Shown: positions 18,632 through 25,989 of the stretch, piece by piece
How the letters are laid out: each line of letters opens with the position of its first letter
How positions within the stretch are numbered: the stretch's first letter is position 1
From: Sphingobium baderi
GTDB taxonomy: Bacteria; Pseudomonadota; Alphaproteobacteria; Sphingomonadales; Sphingomonadaceae
Assembly: GCF_001456115.1 (NCBI RefSeq)
Contig: NZ_CP013265.1
Coordinates: 124,001-188,000, forward strand
Length of the DNA stretch: 64,000 bases
Reading direction: 5' to 3'
The notes under the pieces: generated by a model
Database searches by the model: none
Seen by the model: only the letters and a program-made list of their open reading frames with translations
What the model was told of the DNA's origin: nothing
Position numbers and translations under genes: made by a program

Positions 18632-19608
18632 GGTATCCCGCATCCGAGAAGCTCGAGATCATCAGAACCGTCGAGCAGTCGCACCTGTCGGCCAAGCGCA
18701 CGCTGGACCAACTCGGCATCCCTCGTCGGACATTCTACCGCTGGTATGATCGCTACCTCGAAGGCGGGCCGGAGGCGTTGGAAGATCGGCCATCGGCGCC
18801 GAGCCGGGTGTGGAACCGCATCCCGGCGGGCATCCACGACCAGATCATCGAGCTGGCGCTGGAACAGTCTGAGCTGAGCCCCCGGGAACTGGCCGTGCGC
18901 TTCACCGATGGGCAGCGCTACTTCGTGTCGGAATCCACGGTTTACCGCCTGTTGAAGGCCCACGACCTGATCACCAGCCCGGCCTATGTCGTGATCAAGG
19001 CTGCCGATCAGTTCCACACGAAAACCACGCGGCCGAACGAGATGTGGCAGACCGACTTCACCTACTTCAAGATCATCGGGTGGGGCTGGATGTATCTGTC
19101 GACCGTGCTCGACGACTTCTCACGCTACATCATCGCCTGGAAGCTGTGCACCAACATGCGAGCCGAGGACGTCACCGACACGCTGGACCTCGCCCTGGCG
19201 GCTTCTGGTTGCGACAGCGCCACGGTGCTGCACAAACCCCGGCTACTCAGCGATAATGGCCCCAGCTACATCGCGGGTGAGCTGGCGGAATACATCGAGG
19301 CCCGGAAGATGAGCCATGTCCGCGGCGCCCCGTGTCATCCCCAAACCCAGGGCAAGATCGAGCGCTGGCACCAGACCCTGAAAAACCGCATCTTGCTGGA
19401 AAACTACTTCCTGCCCGGCGACCTCGAAGCCCACATCGAGGCCTTCGTCGAGCACTACAATCACCAGCGATACCACGAGAGCCTGGCCAACGTGACGCCT
19501 GCCGACGCCTACTTCGGCAGGGCTCCGGCAATCATCAAACTGCGCGAAAGGATCAAGCGACAGACCATCGAACATCGGCGCTTGCAGCACCGCAAGTTCG
19601 CCGCCTAA
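18628..19608 (+). CDS. IS3-family transposase OrfB (DDE integrase)
   Basis: The 326-residue OrfB starts at an ATG overlapping the orfA stop (ATGA). It has an N-terminal HTH (SAKRTLDQLGIPRRTFYRWY) and the rve integrase core with the DDE residues in WQTDFTYFK, LSDNGPSYIA and GKIERWHQTLKN. The last holds the catalytic Glu with the K/R seven residues on. The C-terminal YNHQRYHESLANVTPADAYFG is typical of the IS3 family. All catalytic residues are present, so the element may still be active. Confidence 0.94.
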   Translation: MRYPASEKLEIIRTVEQSHLSAKRTLDQLGIPRRTFYRWYDRYLEGGPEALEDRPSAPSRVWNRIPAGIHDQIIELALEQSELSPRELAVRFTDGQRYFVSESTVYRLLKAHDLITSPAYVVIKAADQFHTKTTRPNEMWQTDFTYFKIIGWGWMYLSTVLDDFSRYIIAWKLCTNMRAEDVTDTLDLALAASGCDSATVLHKPRLLSDNGPSYIAGELAEYIEARKMSHVRGAPCHPQTQGKIERWHQTLKNRILLENYFLPGDLEAHIEAFVEHYNHQRYHESLANVTPADAYFGRAPAIIKLRERIKRQTIEHRRLQHRKFAA

Positions 19609-19682
19609 CATCAACCCCCTGACGAGGTCCGCACTCCGCTAATCTACGCCGCGAGTTGTGCCGAATGTTCTGACGACGGACA

Positions 19683-19862
19683 GGCGCCTCCGATGGCGCC
19701 GGCATAGAGCGGGTTGCCGCTGACGATCAAAGTGAGACAGGCGGCAAGCGCGATCGGCAACGAGGCTTCGAGCGGCACGCCGAGCCACATCGTCGGGCGC
19801 GTGACCGCGAGAAACAACGTCTCCTCGCGCAGCCGCTCGTCCAGCGCGGCGCTCTCCTTCAC
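19683..19862 (-). pseudogene. virB3: virB3 truncated by the IS element (first ~60 codons)
   Basis: The GTG at 19862 overlaps the virB2 stop (GTGA). The frame encodes KESAALDERLREETLFLAVT, RPTMWLGVP, the membrane segment LPIALAACLTLIVSGNPLYA and GAIGGA, which matches the start and hydrophobic core of VirB3. It then runs into the IS inverted repeat and stops after 12 foreign residues (CPSSEHSAQLAA). VirB3 is normally 90-110 residues, so roughly a third is gone. virB4, which should follow directly, is absent. Confidence 0.85.
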
Positions 19863-20197
19863 GCGCCACCCGTGATGGTGTCGACGATCCACTGCGCGCT
19901 GAAGACGATGAAGATGCCAACAATGACCGTCACCAGAAGGCCGAGGCTGGCGCGCCCGGTGAAAAACATGAACCCGACGATCACGACCGCGATCACCGCG
20001 ATGGTCTTGGCGAAGGTCCCGGTGAGCCAGGTCTTGATGTTCTCCGCCATGGACGTGATGCCGTCGGCACCTTGCGCGTGCGCAGGATCGCTCAGCAGTA
20101 TCGAGACAAGCAGCGCCAATGCCATCACGCCGATGATGCGCAGCAGAAGTCGCGCCCATTGTGGCCGTCCGCCCAGGTGGGCGGTGATTGCTGTCAT
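19859..20197 (-). CDS. virB2: VirB2 major pilin
   Basis: I use the ATG at 20197, which overlaps the virB1 stop (ATGA). The 112-residue prepilin has a long signal sequence ending DPAHAQGADG and two hydrophobic helices (TIAVIAVVIVGFMFFTG and LGLLVTVIVGIFIVFSA). This is the VirB2/TrbC layout. The processed pilin would be about 75 residues. It ends with a 4-bp overlap to virB3'. Confidence 0.9.
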   Translation of the reverse strand: MTAITAHLGGRPQWARLLLRIIGVMALALLVSILLSDPAHAQGADGITSMAENIKTWLTGTFAKTIAVIAVVIVGFMFFTGRASLGLLVTVIVGIFIVFSAQWIVDTITGGA

Positions 20198-20859
20198 GGA
20201 TGCTGTCCTTTCTGAGATGCGGCCCCGTCGCCGAACACCATGAGCGAGGCCTGGCTCGCCCTCGCCGCTGTTTTCCACCCGGCTGCGGCCGGGGGCGAAA
20301 CAGGGGTATCGGGTGGCGGAGCGAAGGCCGGAGCCGCTGGGGCAACGACCGAGTTTCTGGTTGCCGGCGCCGTACTCCGGATCAACGGAATGACGGCCGA
20401 CGCGCTGGCATAGACCCTGGCGACATAGCCGTTGCGAAAGCCGCGCTGCCGGTCGCCGGTATTGTACAGCGACAGGGCGGTCGCGATCGCGTGATCGCGG
20501 CTCGGGGCAAGGCGCGCGACCGCCTGGTAGTTGGTCGCTAGGACACGCGCGGCGGCGGCTAGGTTGGAGCAGGGCTCGAATGCATTTTCCACCGAAAGCC
20601 CCAGCCAGCCGAGATTGGCGCTGTTGATCTGCCCCAGGCCGAGATCGATGTTGTAGCCTCGACCAATCAGGCTGCGCGCCGCAGCGATTGCCTGCGCCTT
20701 GGTCGCGGGCTTTGGCGCGCGCACGCCGGGACTATTGACCCCGATTGCGAGACTGTTGAACCGGCTCTCCGTGTGGACGATCGAAATGAGCGTCTCAGGC
20801 GCCACCGTCGGTGCGCAAGCTCCTGCAAGCGAAAGAAGGGTGGCGACATCGAGGATCAT
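20194..20859 (-). CDS. virB1: VirB1-type lytic transglycosylase
   Basis: The 221-residue protein has an SLT domain with the catalytic Glu in ISIVHTESRFNS, followed by GYNIDLGLGQINSANLGWLG and a C-terminal TALSLYNTGDRQRGFRNGYV. VirB1 opens peptidoglycan for the secretion channel. The first ~20 residues are hydrophobic and may be a weak signal peptide. The C terminus (about 165-221) is Pro/Ala-rich. It overlaps the TrbM-like gene and virB2 by 4 bp each. Confidence 0.92.
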   Translation of the reverse strand: MILDVATLLSLAGACAPTVAPETLISIVHTESRFNSLAIGVNSPGVRAPKPATKAQAIAAARSLIGRGYNIDLGLGQINSANLGWLGLSVENAFEPCSNLAAAARVLATNYQAVARLAPSRDHAIATALSLYNTGDRQRGFRNGYVARVYASASAVIPLIRSTAPATRNSVVAPAAPAFAPPPDTPVSPPAAAGWKTAARASQASLMVFGDGAASQKGQHP

Positions 20860-21194
20860 CGGCGGCCGCCGTCCAAACGCTCGATGCCGGCCAGCGAGAA
20901 GGTCTGGCTGCGGCCGTCGTTGAACGTGATGACCACCCGGCGGCGAGTTGTGGAATCGCGATCATAGACCTTCGTGCGGGCGACGCCGCCGCTACAGCCG
21001 GGAAAGGCGCCGCCGGTGGCCAAGCGTTGCCATAGCTTGGTCATCGGCGACACGCATTGCGCGTATTGGGTCGCGCCACCGGGATTGGAAAGACACAGGA
21101 GAACCTGGCAGCCCAGGTCATTCGCCGCTGCCGGTGCGCTTGGAAGGGCTGTGGCGAGGGCGAGCATCGCCATGCCGAATATTGCACGTTGCAT
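20856..21194 (-). CDS. TrbM/KikA-like periplasmic conjugation protein
   Basis: The 112-residue product has a signal peptide (MQRAIFGMAMLALATALPSAPAAA) and a mature part with the TrbM pattern: NDLGCQVLLCLSNPGG, then YAQCVSPMTKLW and GGAFPGC. The four cysteines in this pattern are conserved in the TrbM/KikA family, which promotes DNA transfer. It is the first gene of the virB run and overlaps virB1 by 4 bp. A 63-bp gap separates it from the upstream phyH-like gene, so it may share the quorum-sensing transcript. Confidence 0.8.
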   Translation of the reverse strand: MQRAIFGMAMLALATALPSAPAAANDLGCQVLLCLSNPGGATQYAQCVSPMTKLWQRLATGGAFPGCSGGVARTKVYDRDSTTRRRVVITFNDGRSQTFSLAGIERLDGGRR

Positions 21195-21257
21195 CGGGTC
21201 TTCCCCCGCGAGAGACAGCTCCCGCGTCGGGAAATGCCGTCAGCTATCCGTTGGATT

Positions 21258-22190
21258 TCACCTCTCTTTTGTTCCGACCGCGCTCGATTTCGGCAATCCC
21301 CCTAGCCGGGGGGGGAGTTGATCGGTTTGCTGCCGCAGGAATTCGGACAGAGCGCCTTCCTGGTCGGGCCGGAGAGCATCGATTGCGGCGAGATGGTCTG
21401 GCGGATCGCCGCCGAGCAGGATGGACGGGCACTGCCCGTCATAATTGCCGAGATTGGGGCGGTGCTGCTGGTAGCCGACCAGCGCGGCAAGCTCGGGATC
21501 GAATGCGCTGGCCACCTCGGGCGGATAGGTCAGCCACTGGTTCTCATAGGGCTTCAGCCAGCCGAGGCAGTAGCTGACGATGATGCCTCGGCGCACCGCG
21601 TTTGAACGATTCGCGCCGGCGCCATGGAGGGTCGATCCCAGGAATATGATCGCCGATCCCGGATCCGCTTCGATGGCGACCGGCTCCGCGCCGTCGTCGC
21701 CCTGCCCGCCATTGTGGCTCCCCGGCCAGACCAGCGTCGCCCCATTTTCGGCCTTGAACGGCGAAATCGGCCACATGACGTTGACGAGATATTCGAGCTC
21801 GCCGGTCGGACCGCGCCACATGTCCTGATCCCGGTGCGGAAATTGCGCTGGCGCCCCCGGGTGCAGCTCGAGCGCTTGCGTGAGGTTGAGCTGGACCGTG
21901 TCGCACCAGGGCTCGAGGATAGCGTGGACGAGGCGCATGACGGCAGGGTTTTGGACAAGACTTTCAACCGTCGGCGCGCGCTTCAGCAGGCCACCGAAGC
22001 GTTTTGTCCGAGGGCCGTAGAATCCGCCCTGGCAGAAAGGCGTGGCGGCAAAACGCGGATGGAGGGATCGATTGATCTCCTCGATGCGTGACCGAGACTC
22101 GACATCCCGCAGGATGCAGAAGCCGTGCTGCCGCAGATTTTCGTCGGCTTTGGTCGCGGCGGAGACGCCGCGCGGTGCGATCGTGGCCAT
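21258..22190 (-). CDS. Phytanoyl-CoA dioxygenase (PhyH) family Fe(II)/2-oxoglutarate oxygenase
   Basis: I start at the ATG at 22190, preceded by GAGGAGGGCG; the longer frame shadows luxI. The 310-residue protein has the iron triad: His119-x-Asp121 in FPHRDQDMW and distal His189 in GSTLHGAGANRS, with an Arg near 200-201 for 2-oxoglutarate. PhyH proteins hydroxylate lipids or small metabolites; the substrate here is unknown. The gene begins 11 bp after luxI, so it belongs to the quorum-sensing operon and could modify the signal or make a co-regulated metabolite (inference). Confidence 0.85.
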   Translation of the reverse strand: MATIAPRGVSAATKADENLRQHGFCILRDVESRSRIEEINRSLHPRFAATPFCQGGFYGPRTKRFGGLLKRAPTVESLVQNPAVMRLVHAILEPWCDTVQLNLTQALELHPGAPAQFPHRDQDMWRGPTGELEYLVNVMWPISPFKAENGATLVWPGSHNGGQGDDGAEPVAIEADPGSAIIFLGSTLHGAGANRSNAVRRGIIVSYCLGWLKPYENQWLTYPPEVASAFDPELAALVGYQQHRPNLGNYDGQCPSILLGGDPPDHLAAIDALRPDQEGALSEFLRQQTDQLPPRLGGLPKSSAVGTKER

Positions 22191-22201
22191 GATCGCCCTC
22201 C

Positions 22202-22813
22202 TCATGCTGCGGCGGGAAGATCGGCAAGGCCGACAGGGCGGAAAATGCCGCTCGCGCGCAGCTGCTCGCGCGTTCGGTCGTCCACATCGATTTGCAAGGC
22301 GACGAGACTTCGCCCTTGCTCGGACGTGGGAAGACCCAATGGTCGGCAAGTCCAGCCGAAACCCAGGATCTGCTGGAACCACGGCCACTCGGCGACCCCG
22401 GTGAAGCTGTGGATCTGGTTGGCGAGGGCATATTCGACGAGCGCGGTGACCAGCTGATTGCGCAGCTCGAGACGCTCCCGGGCGCGCAATTTTCGCGCAA
22501 GGCAAAAGCGGGTGATTTCCAGGATAGCACTGCCGCGCGGCGGCGCTTCCTCGCAAAGATCCGGGAAGATCGTGCCGAGAATATGCTCGTGCGTGGTCGG
22601 CAGAAGCCGTGCGGATGCCCGGTGTTCCCCGTCGTCCCCGGTAACAACGATGTAGACGGCGCGATCATTGTCGAACTGATCGATCTCGTAGCGACCGGCG
22701 ATGACCGGAACGTCCCAGCGAAGAAGATCGACGAAGACCCGCTTGCGCTCCTCGAACATGGAGCGAAACAGGCGGTGTTCCATGGCTTGCGAAAAGCCGG
22801 TCCCGATGTGCAT
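22202..22813 (-). CDS. LuxI-family acyl-homoserine-lactone synthase
   Basis: The 203-residue protein shows the invariant LuxI residues: Arg25, Phe27 and Trp33 (ERKRVFVDLLRWDVP), Glu43, Asp45 and Asp48 (YEIDQFDND), Arg69 (ASARLLPT), and Glu99 with Arg102 (LEITRFC). It should make an N-acyl-homoserine lactone from acyl-ACP and SAM. The acyl length cannot be read. A lux-box-like palindrome lies about 57-72 bp upstream and two LuxR genes precede it in the same direction, suggesting autoinduction. The RBS AAAAGGAGG is strong. Confidence 0.94.
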   Translation of the reverse strand: MHIGTGFSQAMEHRLFRSMFEERKRVFVDLLRWDVPVIAGRYEIDQFDNDRAVYIVVTGDDGEHRASARLLPTTHEHILGTIFPDLCEEAPPRGSAILEITRFCLARKLRARERLELRNQLVTALVEYALANQIHSFTGVAEWPWFQQILGFGWTCRPLGLPTSEQGRSLVALQIDVDDRTREQLRASGIFRPVGLADLPAAA

Positions 22814-22869
22814 GACAGCCTCCTTTTGGTGAGGCCTGTCAGTCGATCAGAGGCGGCTTTTTTGCGTTA

Positions 22870-22885
22870 TCCCCAGTTCTGGGGA
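22870..22885. promoter_or_regulatory. Candidate lux box upstream of luxI
   Basis: TCCCCAGTTCTGGGGA is a perfect palindrome with 7-bp arms and a 2-bp centre in the 74-bp gap between luxR and luxI. The position, about 64 bp before the luxI ATG, suits LuxR-type activation. It differs from the canonical lux box (ACCTGT...ACAGGT), but CCCC...GGGG palindromes serve some alphaproteobacterial LuxR proteins. Confidence 0.6.
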
Positions 22886-22887
22886 GA

Positions 22888-23634
22888 TCATCGGCCGAAC
22901 ACATCGGCAAAGCTGATTTGCCCTTCGAACAAGGCGCGAATGGCGAGGAGGGTGCGCTTGGTGACGCCATAGCGGTCGCGCGCATCCTTCACATGCTGGA
23001 TCACCGTTTCCTGGCCGATGCCGAGGATCTGGCTGATCTCCCAATCGGTCTTGCCCCGCGCGACCAGCGCCACGCATTCGGCCTGCCTTTCGGTCAGGCT
23101 CGGGCATTCGGATTGCGGCGCGTGGATCCGGGAAATCTTGCGTGCCGCTTCGAACGCGAAGCTGCCGACGAGCTGCACGAACGGCAGCTGCCGATGGTCG
23201 AGCATCTCGCCCGCCGCCATCGCGAAGGAACAGGATCCATTGAGCTCGCCAGGAATATGGGCCGGAACGGTGAAGCCGTCGCCCAGCCCGGCCTCGTAGG
23301 CTTCTGCCAGGATCGAGCGATCGGCGGCCGTCAGAGAGATGATCGACTGAACCGCCGACCAGGCAAAGCCCACATTGGTGCGATGGCTGGCGCGGTGGAT
23401 CGGGTCGCTCGCATAGAGGCGTCTCGCCTGGAAGCGCTCCACCCAGTCTTGCGGATAGTCGACGATGTGGACCGAGCGAACCGCAGGCTTCAGGTCGACA
23501 TGATGGACCAGGGCATAGTGCCGAAAGCCCATGGCCTTCGTGATTTCGGCCATCAGGTCAGACAAGGCCGTAGCGTCCTTGATCGCGCCAGCGACAGCGC
23601 AGAAATCCTGAACTTGCCCAAGCCCGATCATCAT
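22888..23634 (-). CDS. LuxR-family AHL receptor/regulator (proximal to luxI)
   Basis: From the ATG at 23634 (or 23631) the product is about 248 residues. An N-terminal autoinducer-binding domain (YALVHHVDLKPAVRSVHIVD, YASDPIHRASHRTNVGFAW) is followed by a C-terminal GerE-type HTH (SLTERQAECVALVARGKTDW, EISQILGIGQETVIQHVKDA). It is in line with luxI and with a second luxR 13 bp upstream. The two receptors share the same HTH pattern and look like a tandem duplication. The frame upstream shadows the other luxR. Confidence 0.92.
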   Translation of the reverse strand: MMIGLGQVQDFCAVAGAIKDATALSDLMAEITKAMGFRHYALVHHVDLKPAVRSVHIVDYPQDWVERFQARRLYASDPIHRASHRTNVGFAWSAVQSIISLTAADRSILAEAYEAGLGDGFTVPAHIPGELNGSCSFAMAAGEMLDHRQLPFVQLVGSFAFEAARKISRIHAPQSECPSLTERQAECVALVARGKTDWEISQILGIGQETVIQHVKDARDRYGVTKRTLLAIRALFEGQISFADVFGR

Positions 23635-23647
23635 ATGGCCGGCGAGA

Positions 23648-24451
23648 TCAGAGCAGCGCTTCCATGTTGAGATGACCATCGCGAACCGCGCGCAGCACCA
23701 GCTGCGTGCGTCGTCGCACGCCATAACGCCTGCGGGCCGATTCAACATATTCGTGCACGGTGTCGCGGCTGAGGCCGAGGATCTGGCCGATCTCCCAGTC
23801 GCTTTTGCCTTGCGCGACGAGCGCGATGCATTCGACCTGGCGAGGGCTGAGAGGGACGCAGGCCAATGGCCCTGCCCTTTCGCCAAGCAGCTCGCGCGCC
23901 CGATCATAAGCGACCGAGCCGAGCAGACGGGCGGTCAGAACCTCTTCTGCACTCAGCGGCTCGTCGCGTGATCGGGCCGCAGTGAAGATCGCCTCGGGCT
24001 CGCCCGGAGTCCGGATCGGCAAACTGTAGCCCGATGCAAGGTCATGATCCCGGGCGCGGTCAAGGATGCCTCGCTGGCGCGGCGTGAGCTCCAGCACGTC
24101 GCCGACACGGTCCCAGGCCAGTCCAGAGGGCGTACGTGCGCAGGCCGCATGAATGGGATCTTCGATATAGTGGCGTTCTTCTAGAACTTCCTCGAGCCAG
24201 GCCGACGGATAGGTTGTGAGGAACAGGCTTTGCTCGTCGCCGCGCCGAAGGTCGATATTGTGAAGCAGCGTGAACCAGCGGAAGCCAAGATCGCGCACGG
24301 CGGCATCGATCGTGCCATGCAGATCGCCAAGGGTTTCAGCACGCTGACAGTCCGTCGCAAAGCGCGTGAGATCATCAAGGCGGCCGCAGTCTTTTATCCT
24401 GTTCGCCATAGGCGACGGAAGCTCGTTCGCGAGGAGACGGCTCGTCCACAC
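23648..24451 (-). CDS. Second LuxR-family AHL receptor/regulator
   Basis: The 267-residue frame (or 253 from the ATG at 24409, MANRIKDC) has an autoinducer-binding domain (FTLLHNIDLRRGDEQSLF, YIEDPIHAACARTPSGLAWD) and a C-terminal HTH (LSPRQVECIALVAQGKSDW, EIGQILGLSRDTVHEYVESA). It is first in the QS run and precedes the other luxR. Neither candidate start has a strong RBS. The pair may act as heterodimers, or one may act as an antagonist (inference). Confidence 0.9.
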   Translation of the reverse strand: MWTSRLLANELPSPMANRIKDCGRLDDLTRFATDCQRAETLGDLHGTIDAAVRDLGFRWFTLLHNIDLRRGDEQSLFLTTYPSAWLEEVLEERHYIEDPIHAACARTPSGLAWDRVGDVLELTPRQRGILDRARDHDLASGYSLPIRTPGEPEAIFTAARSRDEPLSAEEVLTARLLGSVAYDRARELLGERAGPLACVPLSPRQVECIALVAQGKSDWEIGQILGLSRDTVHEYVESARRRYGVRRRTQLVLRAVRDGHLNMEALL

Positions 24452-24525
24452 CTAAGCGGCGAGCGCCATGATTATCAGGATGAGTTGAGAACGATTCGCA
24501 ACAATCTACGATTAGAATGGATCGC

Positions 24526-24559
24526 CTATGACACTTTATCCGCCGGCAAAGTGTCATAG
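24526..24559. promoter_or_regulatory. Perfect 12-bp-arm inverted repeat between divergent genes
   Basis: CTATGACACTTT (24526-24537) and AAAGTGTCATAG (24548-24559) are exact reverse complements separated by 10 bp. The repeat lies between the luxR run (minus) and the winged-helix-like gene at 24631 (plus). There is no following T-run for a terminator. An operator for a dimeric regulator, possibly the adjacent gene product, or a plasmid maintenance site would fit. Confidence 0.6.
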
Positions 24560-24630
24560 CTGACAACCCGTCTGCGGCCGCCGATTTGGGATTCACATTG
24601 ATCCTGCTTTGTGCTTGATTCCATCATGTT

Positions 24631-25200
24631 ATGTTTCATGCAGGCAAGCCTCTTGAACCCTCCATTGGCTGTGATGTCGCGGCCGTGCTCGAGACGCTGG
24701 CGACCGTATCGAGCCGGCCCCGTTATGCCTTCATGCTGCTCAACCTGATCGCCCAGGTGGCGGGGCCAGATGGAAGCGCCGGTCCCTGGGTCAGGCGGAA
24801 CGATGGGCTCGTTTCCCTGCGCGATTGGCTATGCGACGCATTGACCCCGATGGCCCAGCGTGGTCCGCGCAGCATTACGCTGGCCGAGCGGGTCGAGAGC
24901 GACCTCGCTAGAAACGGACTGCTCCCCGGCGATCCGGAGAAAAGGCGCGGCGTGATCGCGGAGGAAATGCGGGCACGCATTCGCACAGCCGGCAAGAGTA
25001 ATCTCAGTCGCGCCGTTTCCGAACTGGTGAATGCAGGCCTGCTCCGCCGACATTATCAGGGCTATCGCGTCGACCATCGGAACCGTGGCGGCCAGCGCCA
25101 CGCCGTCTATACCTTGATCGGCGATGCTCTGCGTCTAGTGCCGGGCATCAGCTCCACACCGAATCTGCCCGTGCAAGGCGAACTTGCCCTCCCAAGATGA
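24631..25200 (+). CDS. Winged-helix-like protein of unknown function (plasmid-type)
   Basis: The 189-residue protein has no family I can name with certainty. Its middle and C-terminal parts (about 110-165: SNLSRAVSELVNAGLLRRHY, then QGYRVDHRNRGGQRHAVYTL) look like a winged helix with a basic wing. The N-terminal half is helical. A perfect palindrome lies about 70 bp upstream, so it may be a self-regulating DNA-binding protein or a plasmid maintenance factor. Its 3' end overlaps the convergent methyltransferase-like gene by 66 bp. Confidence 0.6.
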   Translation: MFHAGKPLEPSIGCDVAAVLETLATVSSRPRYAFMLLNLIAQVAGPDGSAGPWVRRNDGLVSLRDWLCDALTPMAQRGPRSITLAERVESDLARNGLLPGDPEKRRGVIAEEMRARIRTAGKSNLSRAVSELVNAGLLRRHYQGYRVDHRNRGGQRHAVYTLIGDALRLVPGISSTPNLPVQGELALPR

Positions 25201-25989
25201 TTGCGCAGTCGAACCGGGATTGCTGCAGTAGTGTGCTGTGAGGTCGGGTAACGATGTCCGAATAATAAGGCCAGTCAGAACGTCAGCATTGACCTTGCCG
25301 GCAATTACATCAGCCATTCCCGTCAAGGATCGCCATGGCCTTCTTCGACGCGAATGGATTGTCAGATTCGGAATGAAGCCGGGCACGCGAGCCATATAAT
25401 CGCGGTAAACCTCGCCGAAGTTGGCTAGCGCCTCCTTTTCCTCATGCCGAGCCAGCCGAATATACATCACGACGAGCACCGGAAACATAGCAAGGGTCAA
25501 AAGGGTCGGCCATTGTAGCAAAAAGCCGAGCATGACGAGAATGAAGCCGACATATTGCGGGTGCCGGATCCGGGCATAAATCCCAGTAAGGGCCAATTGG
25601 TGTTTGCGCTGACTCAAGTGAAGGGCCGTCCATGCAACCGAGATCAGCCAGTAACCCACGCCGATCAGCACAAAGCTGGCGATGTGGAATGGACCGTAAT
25701 GGGGATTAACTCGCCAGCCGAACATCATCTCCAGGAGATGTCCAGCATCGTGGCTCCACCAGTCGACAGCGGGGAAATACGACTGGAGCCACCCCGAAAG
25801 CACGAAGATCGTGAGCGGGAAGCCATACATTTCCGCGAAGAGCGCTATGATGAAAGCGCTGAACGCCCCCAAACTGCGCCAGTCTCGTTTAGTTGCCGGC
25901 TTGAAGAAGCTGAACGCAAAGAGGATGAAAACGGCGGCGTTAACCAGCGCGAGCCCCCACAGACCATAGCCATAGTCGGCGTGCGTCAT
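25135..25989 (-). CDS. Isoprenylcysteine carboxyl methyltransferase (ICMT/PEMT-like) membrane protein
   Basis: The 284-residue protein has five or so hydrophobic segments and the ICMT C-terminal signature: GIYARIRHPQYVGFILVMLG (about 137-156), then LARHEEKEALANFGEVYRDY followed by MARVPGFIP (about 177-205), which holds the SAM-binding and EE motifs. Such proteins methylate small membrane-associated substrates; bacterial versions often sit with metal-resistance genes. The normal fold ends near residue 212; the last ~70 residues are not hydrophobic, resemble nothing known to me and overlap the convergent gene, so they may be a read-through tail from a junction. It is coupled to the DUF2933 gene by ATGA. 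Confidence 0.8.
   Translation of the reverse strand: MTHADYGYGLWGLALVNAAVFILFAFSFFKPATKRDWRSLGAFSAFIIALFAEMYGFPLTIFVLSGWLQSYFPAVDWWSHDAGHLLEMMFGWRVNPHYGPFHIASFVLIGVGYWLISVAWTALHLSQRKHQLALTGIYARIRHPQYVGFILVMLGFLLQWPTLLTLAMFPVLVVMYIRLARHEEKEALANFGEVYRDYMARVPGFIPNLTIHSRRRRPWRSLTGMADVIAGKVNADVLTGLIIRTSLPDLTAHYCSNPGSTAQSSWEGKFALHGQIRCGADARH

Larger units (their letters stand above)
18160..19682 (+). mobile_element. IS3-family insertion sequence (about 1523 bp)
   Basis: Two overlapping transposase frames are bracketed by imperfect terminal inverted repeats. The left end begins TGTCCGCCGTCAG and the right end, read inward, begins TGTCCGTCGTCAG; 20 of the first 26 positions match, including GGCACA at positions 21-26. 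Both termini are TG...CA. The flanking triplets are AGC on the left and GGC on the right, so there is no clean target duplication. The element joins virB3' to virB6', which implies an adjacent deletion or a recombination between two copies. Confidence 0.9.

Noticed and set aside
21297..21315. CCCCC/GGGGG hairpin near the phyH end, considered as a terminator
   Set aside because: It is inside the coding sequence, before the stop, and no T-run follows.
22870..24559. The TGACAC-type palindrome at 24526 considered as a second lux box
   Set aside because: Arms and spacing do not match the dyad before luxI and it is 75-120 bp from either luxR start, so it is listed only as an unassigned inverted repeat.
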